Below the pieces are notes generated by a model. That model did not search any database and was not told the DNA's origin. It was given only the letters and a program-made list of their open reading frames with translations. A stretch of 64,000 nucleotides of DNA, taken from contig NZ_VTOU01000002.1 in assembly GCF_008274695.1 (NCBI RefSeq), positions 620,001 to 684,000 on the forward strand, written 5' to 3'. Shown here one piece after another: positions 28,229 to 35,642 of this stretch (positions within the stretch are counted from its first letter, which is position 1; each line of letters starts with the position of its first letter). The DNA comes from Sphingomonas montanisoli. Lineage in GTDB: Bacteria > Pseudomonadota > Alphaproteobacteria > Sphingomonadales > Sphingomonadaceae. The position numbers and the translations under genes were made by a program.

Positions 28229-29086
28229 ATGTCCCATCCCTATGAACCTACCCGCAAGCCCGGCAGCTACGAGGTTGGCGGCGCGATCGATCGTGAGGCG
28301 CTTCTGAAGCCCGCGACCCACACGCGCGAGGAACGCATCTACTGCCACGAACTGCTCGACATCTCGGTCAAGCATCGCCGCGCCTATCTCGATCATTTCT
28401 CGCACTGGGCGGATGCGACGGGCTCGGTCGCGGGCACGAACCGCGCCTTCGGCGTGTGGGGCACGATCGGCATGAGCCACCGCTGGGCCGAAGGCGTGAT
28501 CATGTGGGAATGGCCGAACAAGGCGGCGATGTTCGATGGCCTCGCCGGCGCCTGGTCGCACTTCCATTCGGATGACGGCGCGGGCGACATCTGGGCCTTC
28601 GCCTGGGGCGGTGCTGCAGAGGGCGTCACCGACACGCAGGGCATGGACCGGCTGATGTGCTCGACCGCCTACAGCCCGACGATGGAAGAACTCTACGCGA
28701 ATGGCGTGAAGGGTGAGGCCTATCTTCACTACCACATCAATACGCCGCCCGGCATGATCGACGATCATCTCGGCCATCTCGAAAGCTATGTGCCGATCGC
28801 CGAGCGGCTGGGCCTGAAGTTCGTCGGATCATACCGCACCCTGTTCACCAACGACGATCAGGGGCTGATGATCTGGGCGCTGCCCAAGTTCGCCGACTGG
28901 CCGGCCTATGAAGATGCCCGCCGCACCGACAAGGAGGCGCTCGAATGGCGCGCCGAGGCGGCGGCGCGGGGCGTCACCTATGATGGCCGCGTCCTCGTCG
29001 GCGCCAAGAGCAATCCGCTCGACCGCGGCCATTCGATCTCAATGGATCATGAGCCCGATCCCAATCAGAAGCCGGTCAATTTCTAA
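28229..29086 (+). CDS. Uncharacterised protein, possible tandem dimeric alpha-beta barrel
   Basis: The 285-residue product has no signal peptide. The C-terminal half (LGLKFVGSYRTLFTNDDQGLMIWALPKFADWPAYEDAR) looks like a NIPSNAP/antibiotic-monooxygenase type dimeric alpha-beta barrel, and the N-terminal half (FGVWGTIGMSHRWAEGVIMWEWPNKAAMFDGLAGAW) shows a similar strand-helix pattern, so the protein may be an internal duplication. It lies between an NTF2-like gene and a hydrolase in a tight operon. The enzymatic role is unknown. Confidence 0.65.
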   Translation: MSHPYEPTRKPGSYEVGGAIDREALLKPATHTREERIYCHELLDISVKHRRAYLDHFSHWADATGSVAGTNRAFGVWGTIGMSHRWAEGVIMWEWPNKAAMFDGLAGAWSHFHSDDGAGDIWAFAWGGAAEGVTDTQGMDRLMCSTAYSPTMEELYANGVKGEAYLHYHINTPPGMIDDHLGHLESYVPIAERLGLKFVGSYRTLFTNDDQGLMIWALPKFADWPAYEDARRTDKEALEWRAEAAARGVTYDGRVLVGAKSNPLDRGHSISMDHEPDPNQKPVNF

Positions 29087-29101
29087 GGCGGAGCGCCAAG
29101 C

Positions 29102-29959
29102 ATGTCTGTGCCCACACCTGCAAAACATGATGCGCGATCGCACGTCATCCACGTCGATGGTCTCGAAACCCGCTATTGGGAAGCGGGTGAGGGGCTGCCG
29201 CTGGTGCTGCTCCACAGCGGTGAGTTCGGCGCGAGCGCGGAACTGAGCTGGGAGTATAATTTCGCGGCGCTGGCCGAGAAATATCACGTTTATGCGCCCG
29301 ATTTCGTGGGCTTCGGCGCGACCGCGAAGGTGCACGATTTCAACGATTTCGTCGTCTTCAAGATTCAGCACATCGCCAATTTCTGCCGTCAGCTCGGCCT
29401 CGCCAACGTGCCGTTCGTCGGCAATTCGATGGGCGCGAACTTCCTGATCCGCGACGTCGCGAATGCGCAGCCGCTCATCCCGGCCAGCAGCTTCGTGGCG
29501 ATCAGTGGCGGCGGCGCGGTGCCCGCGAACGAGGCGCGCGCGGCGCTCACCGACTATGACTGTACGGTCCCGTCGATGAAGCGCGTCCTGTGGGCGCTGT
29601 TCCACGACAAGGTCTGGTATGAGGACGAAGCCTATATCGAGCGTCGCTTCGAAAGCTCGATCATCCCCGGTGCGTGGGAATGCAGCGCTGCGGCCCGCCT
29701 GCACGCGCCGAACATCGTGCGCGAATCCGCCTATGAGCGCGCGACCCGCAACCAGATGAGCTACGATGCGGTCAAGACGCCGATGCTGTTGATCGCCGGG
29801 GCGGAGGACAAGCTCAAGCCGCGCGGTTTCGCCCATGAACTGGCCGAACAGATCCCGTCGGCAACCGCGATCGAGATGCCCGATGTCGGGCATTGCGCCC
29901 ACATCGAGACCCCCGACGCTTTCCACAAGGTGCTGTTCGACTTCCTCGACAGCCACTGA
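29102..29959 (+). CDS. Alpha/beta hydrolase (meta-cleavage-product hydrolase-like)
   Basis: The 285-residue serine hydrolase has the oxyanion region LVLLHSGEFG, the nucleophile elbow GNSMGAN, LLIAGAEDKLKP carrying the acid, and GHCAHIE with catalytic His. The GNSMG motif and size resemble C-C bond hydrolases acting on ring meta-cleavage products, though esterase or lactonase activity is equally possible. It ends the operon 27731-29959 and is followed by a bidirectional terminator palindrome. Confidence 0.85.
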   Translation: MSVPTPAKHDARSHVIHVDGLETRYWEAGEGLPLVLLHSGEFGASAELSWEYNFAALAEKYHVYAPDFVGFGATAKVHDFNDFVVFKIQHIANFCRQLGLANVPFVGNSMGANFLIRDVANAQPLIPASSFVAISGGGAVPANEARAALTDYDCTVPSMKRVLWALFHDKVWYEDEAYIERRFESSIIPGAWECSAAARLHAPNIVRESAYERATRNQMSYDAVKTPMLLIAGAEDKLKPRGFAHELAEQIPSATAIEMPDVGHCAHIETPDAFHKVLFDFLDSH

Positions 29960-29975
29960 GGGCGAAATGGCGTTC

Positions 29976-30002
29976 CGATCCTCCCCCGGCGGGGGAGGAT
30001 CG
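29976..30002. terminator. Bidirectional terminator/REP-like perfect palindrome
   Basis: CGATCCTCCCCC-GGC-GGGGGAGGATCG has perfect 12-bp arms and sits in the 49-bp gap between convergent genes ending at 29959 and 30009. It carries the TCCTCCCC core found in the glyS insertion. Confidence 0.75.
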
Positions 30003-30008
30003 ATCAGG

Positions 30009-30695
30009 TCAGCGCAGTTCCGCCCCCGTCGCTTCCAGAACGTGGATCGTCCGGTCGTCGGATACGGCCGGCGAGCGCGGGTTGAAGACATAGCCGCTCT
30101 CGCTCTTGCCGACGCTGCGCAGCCCCGTTTCGCCGGTGATGGCGACGACATCGTCGGTCTGCATTGCGACCATCACGACATAGCCGGCGGGGTGCTGGTT
30201 ATCCGCGGCGATCTGCCGATCGGACAGCTTGCCCCGGCGCATCGCGACATTGCCGGGCACAGTCAGCGTGTCGGCGATGTGATGATCTTCGTACCAGGCA
30301 TTATATTCGGCATCCTGCCCCTTATTGGCATTGGCCATGACGAGGGTCAGGTGGGTCACGGCGCTCGACGTGCCGGGCTGACGCCGCCAGTCGGCAAGCC
30401 AGTCGAACACATGGAGCGACCGCATCGATCCGCCGTCGAGCACGGGCGATTGTTCGAAGCTGTGGGTGATCGCCGCCATCTGCTCGGCGGTCGGCCCTTC
30501 GGTGAATTCGTGGATCAGCACACCCTGCCACGGCTGCGGCTGATCCTTCAGGATCTGGTGCTTGGCGATCCGGAACGGCAGGATGCGGACGAAGCCCGGC
30601 AGCGTTCGCATTGCGGCCAGATGCTCGCCCGCCAGCCAGGCGTCGAAGCCCGCGTCGCCCGGGTGATAGAAGGTAACGACACCAAAACCCGACAT
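30009..30695 (-). CDS. Dimeric alpha-beta barrel (EthD/DUF4286-like) protein, tandem
   Basis: The 228-residue protein appears to contain two ferredoxin-like barrels: the N-terminal half (FGVVTFYHPGDAGFDAWLAGEH, then LPGFVRILPFRI) and the C-terminal half (LTLVMANANKGQDAEYNAWYEDHHIADTLTVPG). The latter matches the EFNRWYDEEH pattern of EthD-like proteins. Such folds occur in small oxygenases, isomerases and lactonases. The ATG at 30695 is 6 nt from AGGAAGG; an ATG at 30701 overlaps the upstream stop and is also possible. It is the last gene of a four-gene minus-strand operon. Confidence 0.72.
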   Translation of the reverse strand: MSGFGVVTFYHPGDAGFDAWLAGEHLAAMRTLPGFVRILPFRIAKHQILKDQPQPWQGVLIHEFTEGPTAEQMAAITHSFEQSPVLDGGSMRSLHVFDWLADWRRQPGTSSAVTHLTLVMANANKGQDAEYNAWYEDHHIADTLTVPGNVAMRRGKLSDRQIAADNQHPAGYVVMVAMQTDDVVAITGETGLRSVGKSESGYVFNPRSPAVSDDRTIHVLEATGAELR

Positions 30696-30697
30696 GC

Positions 30698-31186
30698 TCA
30701 TCCTTCCTGAAAACGCCTGATCGTCTCACCGCCCCATTCGGGCCCGCCGACCGCGCGACGCAGGCGGCGCTTGATCAGCCAGCGGTCGTCGACACGGGCG
30801 TAGTCGAAGCGGTTGTAGCCGGCCGTCATCACACGATATCCGCCATCGGGCGTGCCGACGACCACCTGCGAATAGCTTTCCGACCAGGCGGTGTCGCCAT
30901 CGACGCGGACGAGGATGTTGGTCGGCACATGCTGCGACCGATTCTCGATCTCGCGCTTATGCAGGCCGTTCGGATCCTCGATCATCGCTGCCAGCGCATC
31001 GCGCCCCTCGATCGTCCAGCCGTCGTCGAGATCATAGACCCCGTCCTCGGTGAACAATTCCGCATAAGCGCGGGAATGGCCCATGTCGGCGGTGAAGCCG
31101 TATTTGGCGAGGATCTCGCGGATTTCGAGCTGGTCGCGCAATTCGCGAACTTCGGCCTCCAGGCGGGCGATGCGATCTTCCGACAT
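30698..31186 (-). CDS. SnoaL-like/NTF2-fold protein with coiled-coil lead
   Basis: The ATG at 31186 gives 162 residues. An N-terminal helix (EDRIARLEAEVRELRDQLEIREILAKYGFTADMG) runs into the SnoaL-like fold with LFTEDGVYDL and a C-terminal KRRLRRAVGG. The family includes hydroxysteroid isomerase-like and dehydratase-like enzymes. It lies 2 bp after an SDR and overlaps or abuts the alpha-beta-barrel gene, mirroring the NTF2-like plus barrel pair on the opposite strand at 27731-29086. Confidence 0.8.
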   Translation of the reverse strand: MSEDRIARLEAEVRELRDQLEIREILAKYGFTADMGHSRAYAELFTEDGVYDLDDGWTIEGRDALAAMIEDPNGLHKREIENRSQHVPTNILVRVDGDTAWSESYSQVVVGTPDGGYRVMTAGYNRFDYARVDDRWLIKRRLRRAVGGPEWGGETIRRFQEG

Positions 31187-31188
31187 CG

Positions 31189-32019
31189 TCAGTTCTGCCA
31201 CACGCCGCCGCACACCGCGACGCACTGCCCGGTGATGTAGCCCGCGACATCGGAGGCGAGGAAACATGCCATCTTGGCGATATCCTCGGGTCGACCCAAT
31301 CGTCCGACCGGGATTTCTGGGGTGTTGCGCAGCTTTCCGTCCTTCAGATCCTGCTCCATCTCGGCTGGCGTACGCAGCGCGATCCGCTTCCACGCGCTGC
31401 CTTCGCCGACGTCGGTCAGGTCGTAGGGCACGGTCCAGCCTGGTGCGATGTCGTTCACGCGCACGCCCTTCGGGCCCCATTCGTAGGCGAGCGTGCGGCT
31501 GAGCGACTGCACGAAGCCCTTCACCGACCCATAATGGACGCTGTTATAGCCGGCCTGTCCGTCAAGCGCGGCCAGCGACGAGATGTTGACGATCGATCCG
31601 GTGCCCCGCGACAGCATGTCGTGGCTCACCGCCTGGATGCAGTTGGTGACGCCGTCGATGTTGAGCCGGATTTCCTTGGCGCGATCCTCCGCCAATATCT
31701 CCTCGAAGCCGCCGCGCGTCGCGATGCCGCCCGCATTGTTGACGAGGATGTCGACCGGGCCGAACTCTTCGTTGGCGCGACGGACCATCGCGTCGACCGA
31801 GGCACGATCGGTCACGTCGGTCGCTACCGCGATCACCTTGCCGGGCAGGCCCTGCTCGGCGGCGCGCTTGGCGATCTCCTCACCGAACACCGCGTTGCGG
31901 CTGGCGTTGACGACATTCGCACCTTCGCGGGCGAACTCCATCACCAGGCCGTAGCCGATCCCTCCACTGCCGCCGGTGATGATCGCGGTCTTGCCCGTAA
32001 GATGCAGGTCCATGCTCAT
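31189..32019 (-). CDS. Short-chain dehydrogenase/reductase
   Basis: The classical SDR of 276 residues (ATG 32019; ATG 32013 is a better-spaced alternative) has TGGSGGIG as cofactor motif, NNAGG, and NISS followed by YGSVK in the active site. The C-terminal VGRLGRPEDIAKMACFLASD is standard. It is the second of two adjacent SDR genes read from the promoter region near 32873-33038. The substrate is undetermined. Confidence 0.88.
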   Translation of the reverse strand: MSMDLHLTGKTAIITGGSGGIGYGLVMEFAREGANVVNASRNAVFGEEIAKRAAEQGLPGKVIAVATDVTDRASVDAMVRRANEEFGPVDILVNNAGGIATRGGFEEILAEDRAKEIRLNIDGVTNCIQAVSHDMLSRGTGSIVNISSLAALDGQAGYNSVHYGSVKGFVQSLSRTLAYEWGPKGVRVNDIAPGWTVPYDLTDVGEGSAWKRIALRTPAEMEQDLKDGKLRNTPEIPVGRLGRPEDIAKMACFLASDVAGYITGQCVAVCGGVWQN

Positions 32020-32026
32020 TCCTCTC

Positions 32027-32872
32027 TTATATGGCGCCGCGATGGCCGAAGATGCGGAACGCCTCTTCGTCATGCTGTTCGCGAACGATGGGTTCGTAGT
32101 CGGCGGCCTTGCGCAGTTCCTGCCCGCCGTCGATCGCGAAGCTCTGCCCGGTGATCCACGACGATTCCGGCCCCGCAAGGAAACGGATCGCCGCCGCCAC
32201 ATCCTCGGGCTTGCCGACGCGGCCGGTAGGCTTCGCCAATGGGATCTGCGCCTTGCCGCGTTCGAGCATGTCGGGCGCCATCAGTCGCCCGGTATTGCCG
32301 CCGGGGATCAGGCCCGGGCGCACCGCATTGACGCGGATGTTGGCGGGCGAAAGCTCCTCGGCCGCCGCGCGCATCAGCGCCTCGACTCCCGACTTGGCGG
32401 TCGCGGCGGCGGCGAGATAGGGGACGACCTGTTGGGTCGATGTGGCCGACAGGCAGATGATCGATCCGCCATGCTCCATCCGCGCAGCACCGTGGCGGAT
32501 CGCGAGGAAGGTGGTCATCACATTGCGCTCGACGATCGCGCGGAATTCCTCGGCCTCGTAGGACATGAAGGGGCGCCAGCCACCCCCGCCGCCCACGGTC
32601 GCCACGACGATGTCGAGCCGCCCGCCGAGCGCGACCGCGGCGGCGACCGCCGCCTTCACGTCGGCCTCGTTGCCCGCATCGCCGACGAATCCGTCGACCG
32701 TCGCGCCCTGGCCGCGTAGTTCGGCGATCGTCGCATCGAGATTGCCGGCGTCGCGCGCCATCAGCAGGATCGCGGCGCCATCGGCGGCGAGCGCCTTCGC
32801 CGTCGCACTGCCGATCGATCCGCTACCGCCGGTGATCAGCGCGACCTGTCCAGCCAATGCCTTCGCGCTCAT
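32027..32872 (-). CDS. Short-chain dehydrogenase/reductase, atypical active site
   Basis: The 281-residue SDR begins 4 nt after GAGGAGGCTGG-type Shine-Dalgarno sequence. The cofactor motif TGGSGSIG is intact, but the catalytic tetrad is unusual: the segment normally reading Y-x-x-x-K is LAAAATAKSG, so Tyr is missing while Lys remains. This suggests either a divergent catalytic residue or a non-dehydrogenase role such as enoyl reduction. It leads the minus-strand operon 32872-30009. Confidence 0.82.
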   Translation of the reverse strand: MSAKALAGQVALITGGSGSIGSATAKALAADGAAILLMARDAGNLDATIAELRGQGATVDGFVGDAGNEADVKAAVAAAVALGGRLDIVVATVGGGGGWRPFMSYEAEEFRAIVERNVMTTFLAIRHGAARMEHGGSIICLSATSTQQVVPYLAAAATAKSGVEALMRAAAEELSPANIRVNAVRPGLIPGGNTGRLMAPDMLERGKAQIPLAKPTGRVGKPEDVAAAIRFLAGPESSWITGQSFAIDGGQELRKAADYEPIVREQHDEEAFRIFGHRGAI

Positions 32873-33024
32873 CCAGCCTCCTCTCGCCGCCGGCCGTACC
32901 GGTCTGTACGCAAAATAGTCGCACGAGCGATCGATGTAGCAAATGCTATTATCGCGGCCGATCGATGCGGCTGTTGCATATCGCGTTTCATTTTCCGCCA
33001 TTGCGCGGCGGCGATCCTTCCTCA

Positions 33025-33040
33025 ATAGAGTAAACTCTAT
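33025..33040. promoter_or_regulatory. Palindrome overlapping the thioesterase start
   Basis: ATAGAGT-AA-ACTCTAT is a perfect inverted repeat (7-bp arms) in the divergent region between the SDR operon (minus) and the thioesterase/thiolase operon (plus). It shares the octamer GAGTAAAC with the TetR-side palindrome near 2806. It overlaps the proposed ATG at 33039, so a bound repressor would block initiation. Confidence 0.5.
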
Positions 33041-33941
33041 GTTGGGAGAGACTCAGAGCAGCGGCGAGCGCGGGGACGCGCCCAGCGGACTTCGGACGGC
33101 GTTGTCGTTGGAGCTGGCGGGCAAGGACCGTTTCATCGGCCGCAACTCGCAGACCCGGCCGCGCGTCTATGGCGGGCAGTTGATGGCGCAGGCGCTGCTG
33201 GCCGCGTCGAACACGGTGGAAGGGCCGCAGGTCGCCCATTCGCTCCACGCATATTTCGGGCTGCGCGGCGACGTTGCCTCGCTGATCGATTTCGAGGTCG
33301 ATCGCGTCAAGGACGGCGCCAGCTATTCGATCCGGCGCGCCCGCGCCTTCCAGAACGGGCGCGAGATATTCTCGCTGTCGGCGTCGTTCCAGCGGCCCGA
33401 GGAGGGTCTGGAGCATCAGGCGCTCGAAGCCGTCGCCGCGCCGGCACCCGAAGATCTGCCGACCACCCGCGCCGGCGCCCCGACCGACACCAGCGATCCC
33501 GCTTATCTGATCACCACTGCACTGCGCCCGACGGGGTTCGAGCCGCGCTGGATCGATCCCTATCCCGGCGGGCCACCGCGGCCGGGCGTTCAGCGCCTGT
33601 GGGTGCGGTCGCAGGAGCCGCTGGGCGATGATCCGATGCTCCATCGCGCCGCGCTCGCTTATATCAGCGACTATCCGGCGCTGGAGGTGGCTCTGCTTCC
33701 CTTCGGGTTCGGCTGGTCGAACGGCAACCTTTCGGTCGTCAGCCTCGATCACGCGATGTGGTTTCACCGCGATTTCGACCTGAACGACTGGCTGCTCTGT
33801 TCGACCGAACTGGTGTCGGCGCAGGGCGGTCGCGCCTTCGTGCGCGGGTCGTTCTACGATCGCGCCGGGGCGCTGGTAGCGACTTTCACGCAGGAAGGCG
33901 TGGTGCGGTTGACCCGAAAGGCGGGCGATGCCTTTCCGTAA
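33039..33941 (+). CDS. Acyl-CoA thioesterase II (TesB-type double hot-dog)
   Basis: The 300-residue protein has the TesB N-terminal pattern (DRFIGRNSQTRPRVYGGQLMAQAL), HSLHAYFGLRGD, and a second hot-dog with LWVRSQEPLGDDPMLHRAALAYISDY and LDHAMWFHRDF. It hydrolyses acyl-CoA to free acid and CoA. No good Shine-Dalgarno precedes the ATG at 33039; an upstream in-frame ATG at 32943 would add 32 non-homologous residues. The gene opens the plus-strand CoA-ester operon and may recycle CoA or release intermediates. Confidence 0.85.
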   Translation: MLGETQSSGERGDAPSGLRTALSLELAGKDRFIGRNSQTRPRVYGGQLMAQALLAASNTVEGPQVAHSLHAYFGLRGDVASLIDFEVDRVKDGASYSIRRARAFQNGREIFSLSASFQRPEEGLEHQALEAVAAPAPEDLPTTRAGAPTDTSDPAYLITTALRPTGFEPRWIDPYPGGPPRPGVQRLWVRSQEPLGDDPMLHRAALAYISDYPALEVALLPFGFGWSNGNLSVVSLDHAMWFHRDFDLNDWLLCSTELVSAQGGRAFVRGSFYDRAGALVATFTQEGVVRLTRKAGDAFP

Positions 33942-34050
33942 TCAAAGTGATGCGCGGTTTGCGTTTGACGCAATAGCCGCCCCTTCCAATGGGAAGGTTC
34001 GAGATAGATTTGCGCAAGGCCTGGAGCCGCGCCAGTTGGGAGCTTTCTGA

Positions 34051-35214
34051 ATGGCATTTCCGTCGCGCAAGGCCGCGGTCGTCGGGGTTTACCTGACGGA
34101 ACAGGGCAGGGGGCTTCCGCGCACCGCCTGGTCGCTCGAACTGGAGGCGATCAAGGGCGCTCTCGACGATGCCGGGCTGCGGCCCGATCAGGTCGATGGC
34201 CTGATCCCGATGGCCTATGTCACGCCGCTGAACCTCCACATGGCGTGGACCGAGCAGCTGGGCGGCAAGCCGATCACCTATCTTGATGTCGGTTCGGGCG
34301 CGGGCGCGGTCGCCAAGGCGGCAGCGGCGATCGATGCCGGGCTGTGCAAGGTCTGCGTGATCTATTTCGGCAACGCCAATAACGGCAACGGTCCGGGCGC
34401 GCAGAAGCGCCACGACAAGGCGCCGCGCGTCGACGACTGGGACTATATGGTCCACGGTGCCTATATGTCGGTGTGGTACGCGATGTGGACCCGCGCTTAC
34501 ATGCACCAGTTCAACGTCCGGCAGGAGGATCTGGCCGAATATTCGGTGATCGCCCGCTACCATGCAACGCTCAACCCCGCCTCGATCATGGGCAAGCGCG
34601 GCGAGATCACCGTCGACGACGTGATGAACTCGCGCCCGATCGCCGATCCGCTCCACCTGCTCGAATGCCCGCTCGACAATGACGGCGGCTATGCGATCGT
34701 GGTCGCGGCCGAGGATATCGCCCGCGATTGCAAGAAGAAGCCGATCTGGGTTCTGGGCGGCGCGGAAGCGACCTATACTGACAGCTATCGCACGATCACC
34801 TCGCCGTGGATTTCGAACGAGGGGGCGGCCGTGCGCCGCGTCGGCGAGATGGCATTCGAGAATAGCGGCATCACGCATGACGAGATCGATGTCGCCGGCC
34901 TCTACGACTGTTTCCCCGTCACGGTCGCGCGCGACCTTGAGGAACTGGGCTTCTGCAAGCTCGGCGAGGGGGCGGACTATATCAAGGCGGGCCATCTGCG
35001 GCTGGGCGGCAAGATGCCGTCCAACACCGATGGCGGCCTGTTGAGCCACAGCCACAACGGCAACCCCAGCGGCATGCACACGATCGAGGTCGTCAAGCAG
35101 CTGCGTGGCGAATGCGGCGAACGCCAGGTGCCCGATGCGAAGATCGGGCTGACGCTGGCGCAGGGCTGGGCCGTCCACGGCCTCGCCGGTGTCGCGATCA
35201 TGGCTGCCGACTGA
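34051..35214 (+). CDS. Thiolase-like lipid-transfer protein lacking the nucleophilic Cys
   Basis: The 387-residue protein has the thiolase fold (KAAVVGVYLTEQGRG start, LDNDGGYAIVVAAEDIA, DVAGLYDCFPVTVARDLE, SHSHNGNPSGMHTIEV). At the position of the usual N-terminal nucleophile it reads DVGSGAGA (Ser82), so the active Cys is absent. Tyr285 in YDCF aligns with the region that holds catalytic tyrosines in Ltp2-type steroid side-chain aldolases. The next gene encodes a DUF35 protein, the obligate partner of such aldolases. It probably performs retro-aldol cleavage of a beta-hydroxyacyl-CoA rather than thiolysis (inference). Confidence 0.85.
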   Translation: MAFPSRKAAVVGVYLTEQGRGLPRTAWSLELEAIKGALDDAGLRPDQVDGLIPMAYVTPLNLHMAWTEQLGGKPITYLDVGSGAGAVAKAAAAIDAGLCKVCVIYFGNANNGNGPGAQKRHDKAPRVDDWDYMVHGAYMSVWYAMWTRAYMHQFNVRQEDLAEYSVIARYHATLNPASIMGKRGEITVDDVMNSRPIADPLHLLECPLDNDGGYAIVVAAEDIARDCKKKPIWVLGGAEATYTDSYRTITSPWISNEGAAVRRVGEMAFENSGITHDEIDVAGLYDCFPVTVARDLEELGFCKLGEGADYIKAGHLRLGGKMPSNTDGGLLSHSHNGNPSGMHTIEVVKQLRGECGERQVPDAKIGLTLAQGWAVHGLAGVAIMAAD

Positions 35215-35228
35215 GAAGGATCGAAGAG

Positions 35229-35642
35229 ATGAGCGAACCCTATCTCCGCCCGCTGCCTGCCAAGTCGCCCGGCACCGAACCCTTCTGGGAAGCCGCGGCC
35301 GAACATCGGCTGGTCATCCCCAAGTGCAACAATTGCGGCGACTGGAACTGGATACCCTATCCGGGCTGCCGCACCTGCCTGTCGGAAGATCAGGTTTGGA
35401 CCCCGGCCAGCGGCTACGGCACGCTGATGACCTGGTCGATCGTCAGCCGTGGTCCTCCGGGCTTCCCGTCGCCCTACGTCACCGCATTGGTCGAACTGGA
35501 CGAACGCCCGCGTTCGATCGTCATGCTCGGCAACATCGTCGATACCCCGCATGAGGATCTGAAGGTCGGCATGCGGATGCAGGTGGTGTTCGAGGATATC
35601 GCCGACGAGGATATCTCGATCTGGCGCTTCAAGGCGGCTTGA
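35229..35642 (+). CDS. DUF35 Zn-ribbon/OB-fold acyl-CoA-associated protein
   Basis: The 137-residue product has a Zn-ribbon (CNNCG and CRTC, residues about 32-52) followed by the DUF35 OB-fold (YGTLMTWSIVSRGPPGFPSPYVTALVELDE). DUF35 proteins bind thiolase-like partners and acyl-CoA and are required for activity of Ltp2/ChsH2-type enzymes. The ATG at 35229 is 14 bp after the thiolase stop. The stop overlaps the ligase start (TTGA), showing tight coupling of the three genes. Confidence 0.9.
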   Translation: MSEPYLRPLPAKSPGTEPFWEAAAEHRLVIPKCNNCGDWNWIPYPGCRTCLSEDQVWTPASGYGTLMTWSIVSRGPPGFPSPYVTALVELDERPRSIVMLGNIVDTPHEDLKVGMRMQVVFEDIADEDISIWRFKAA

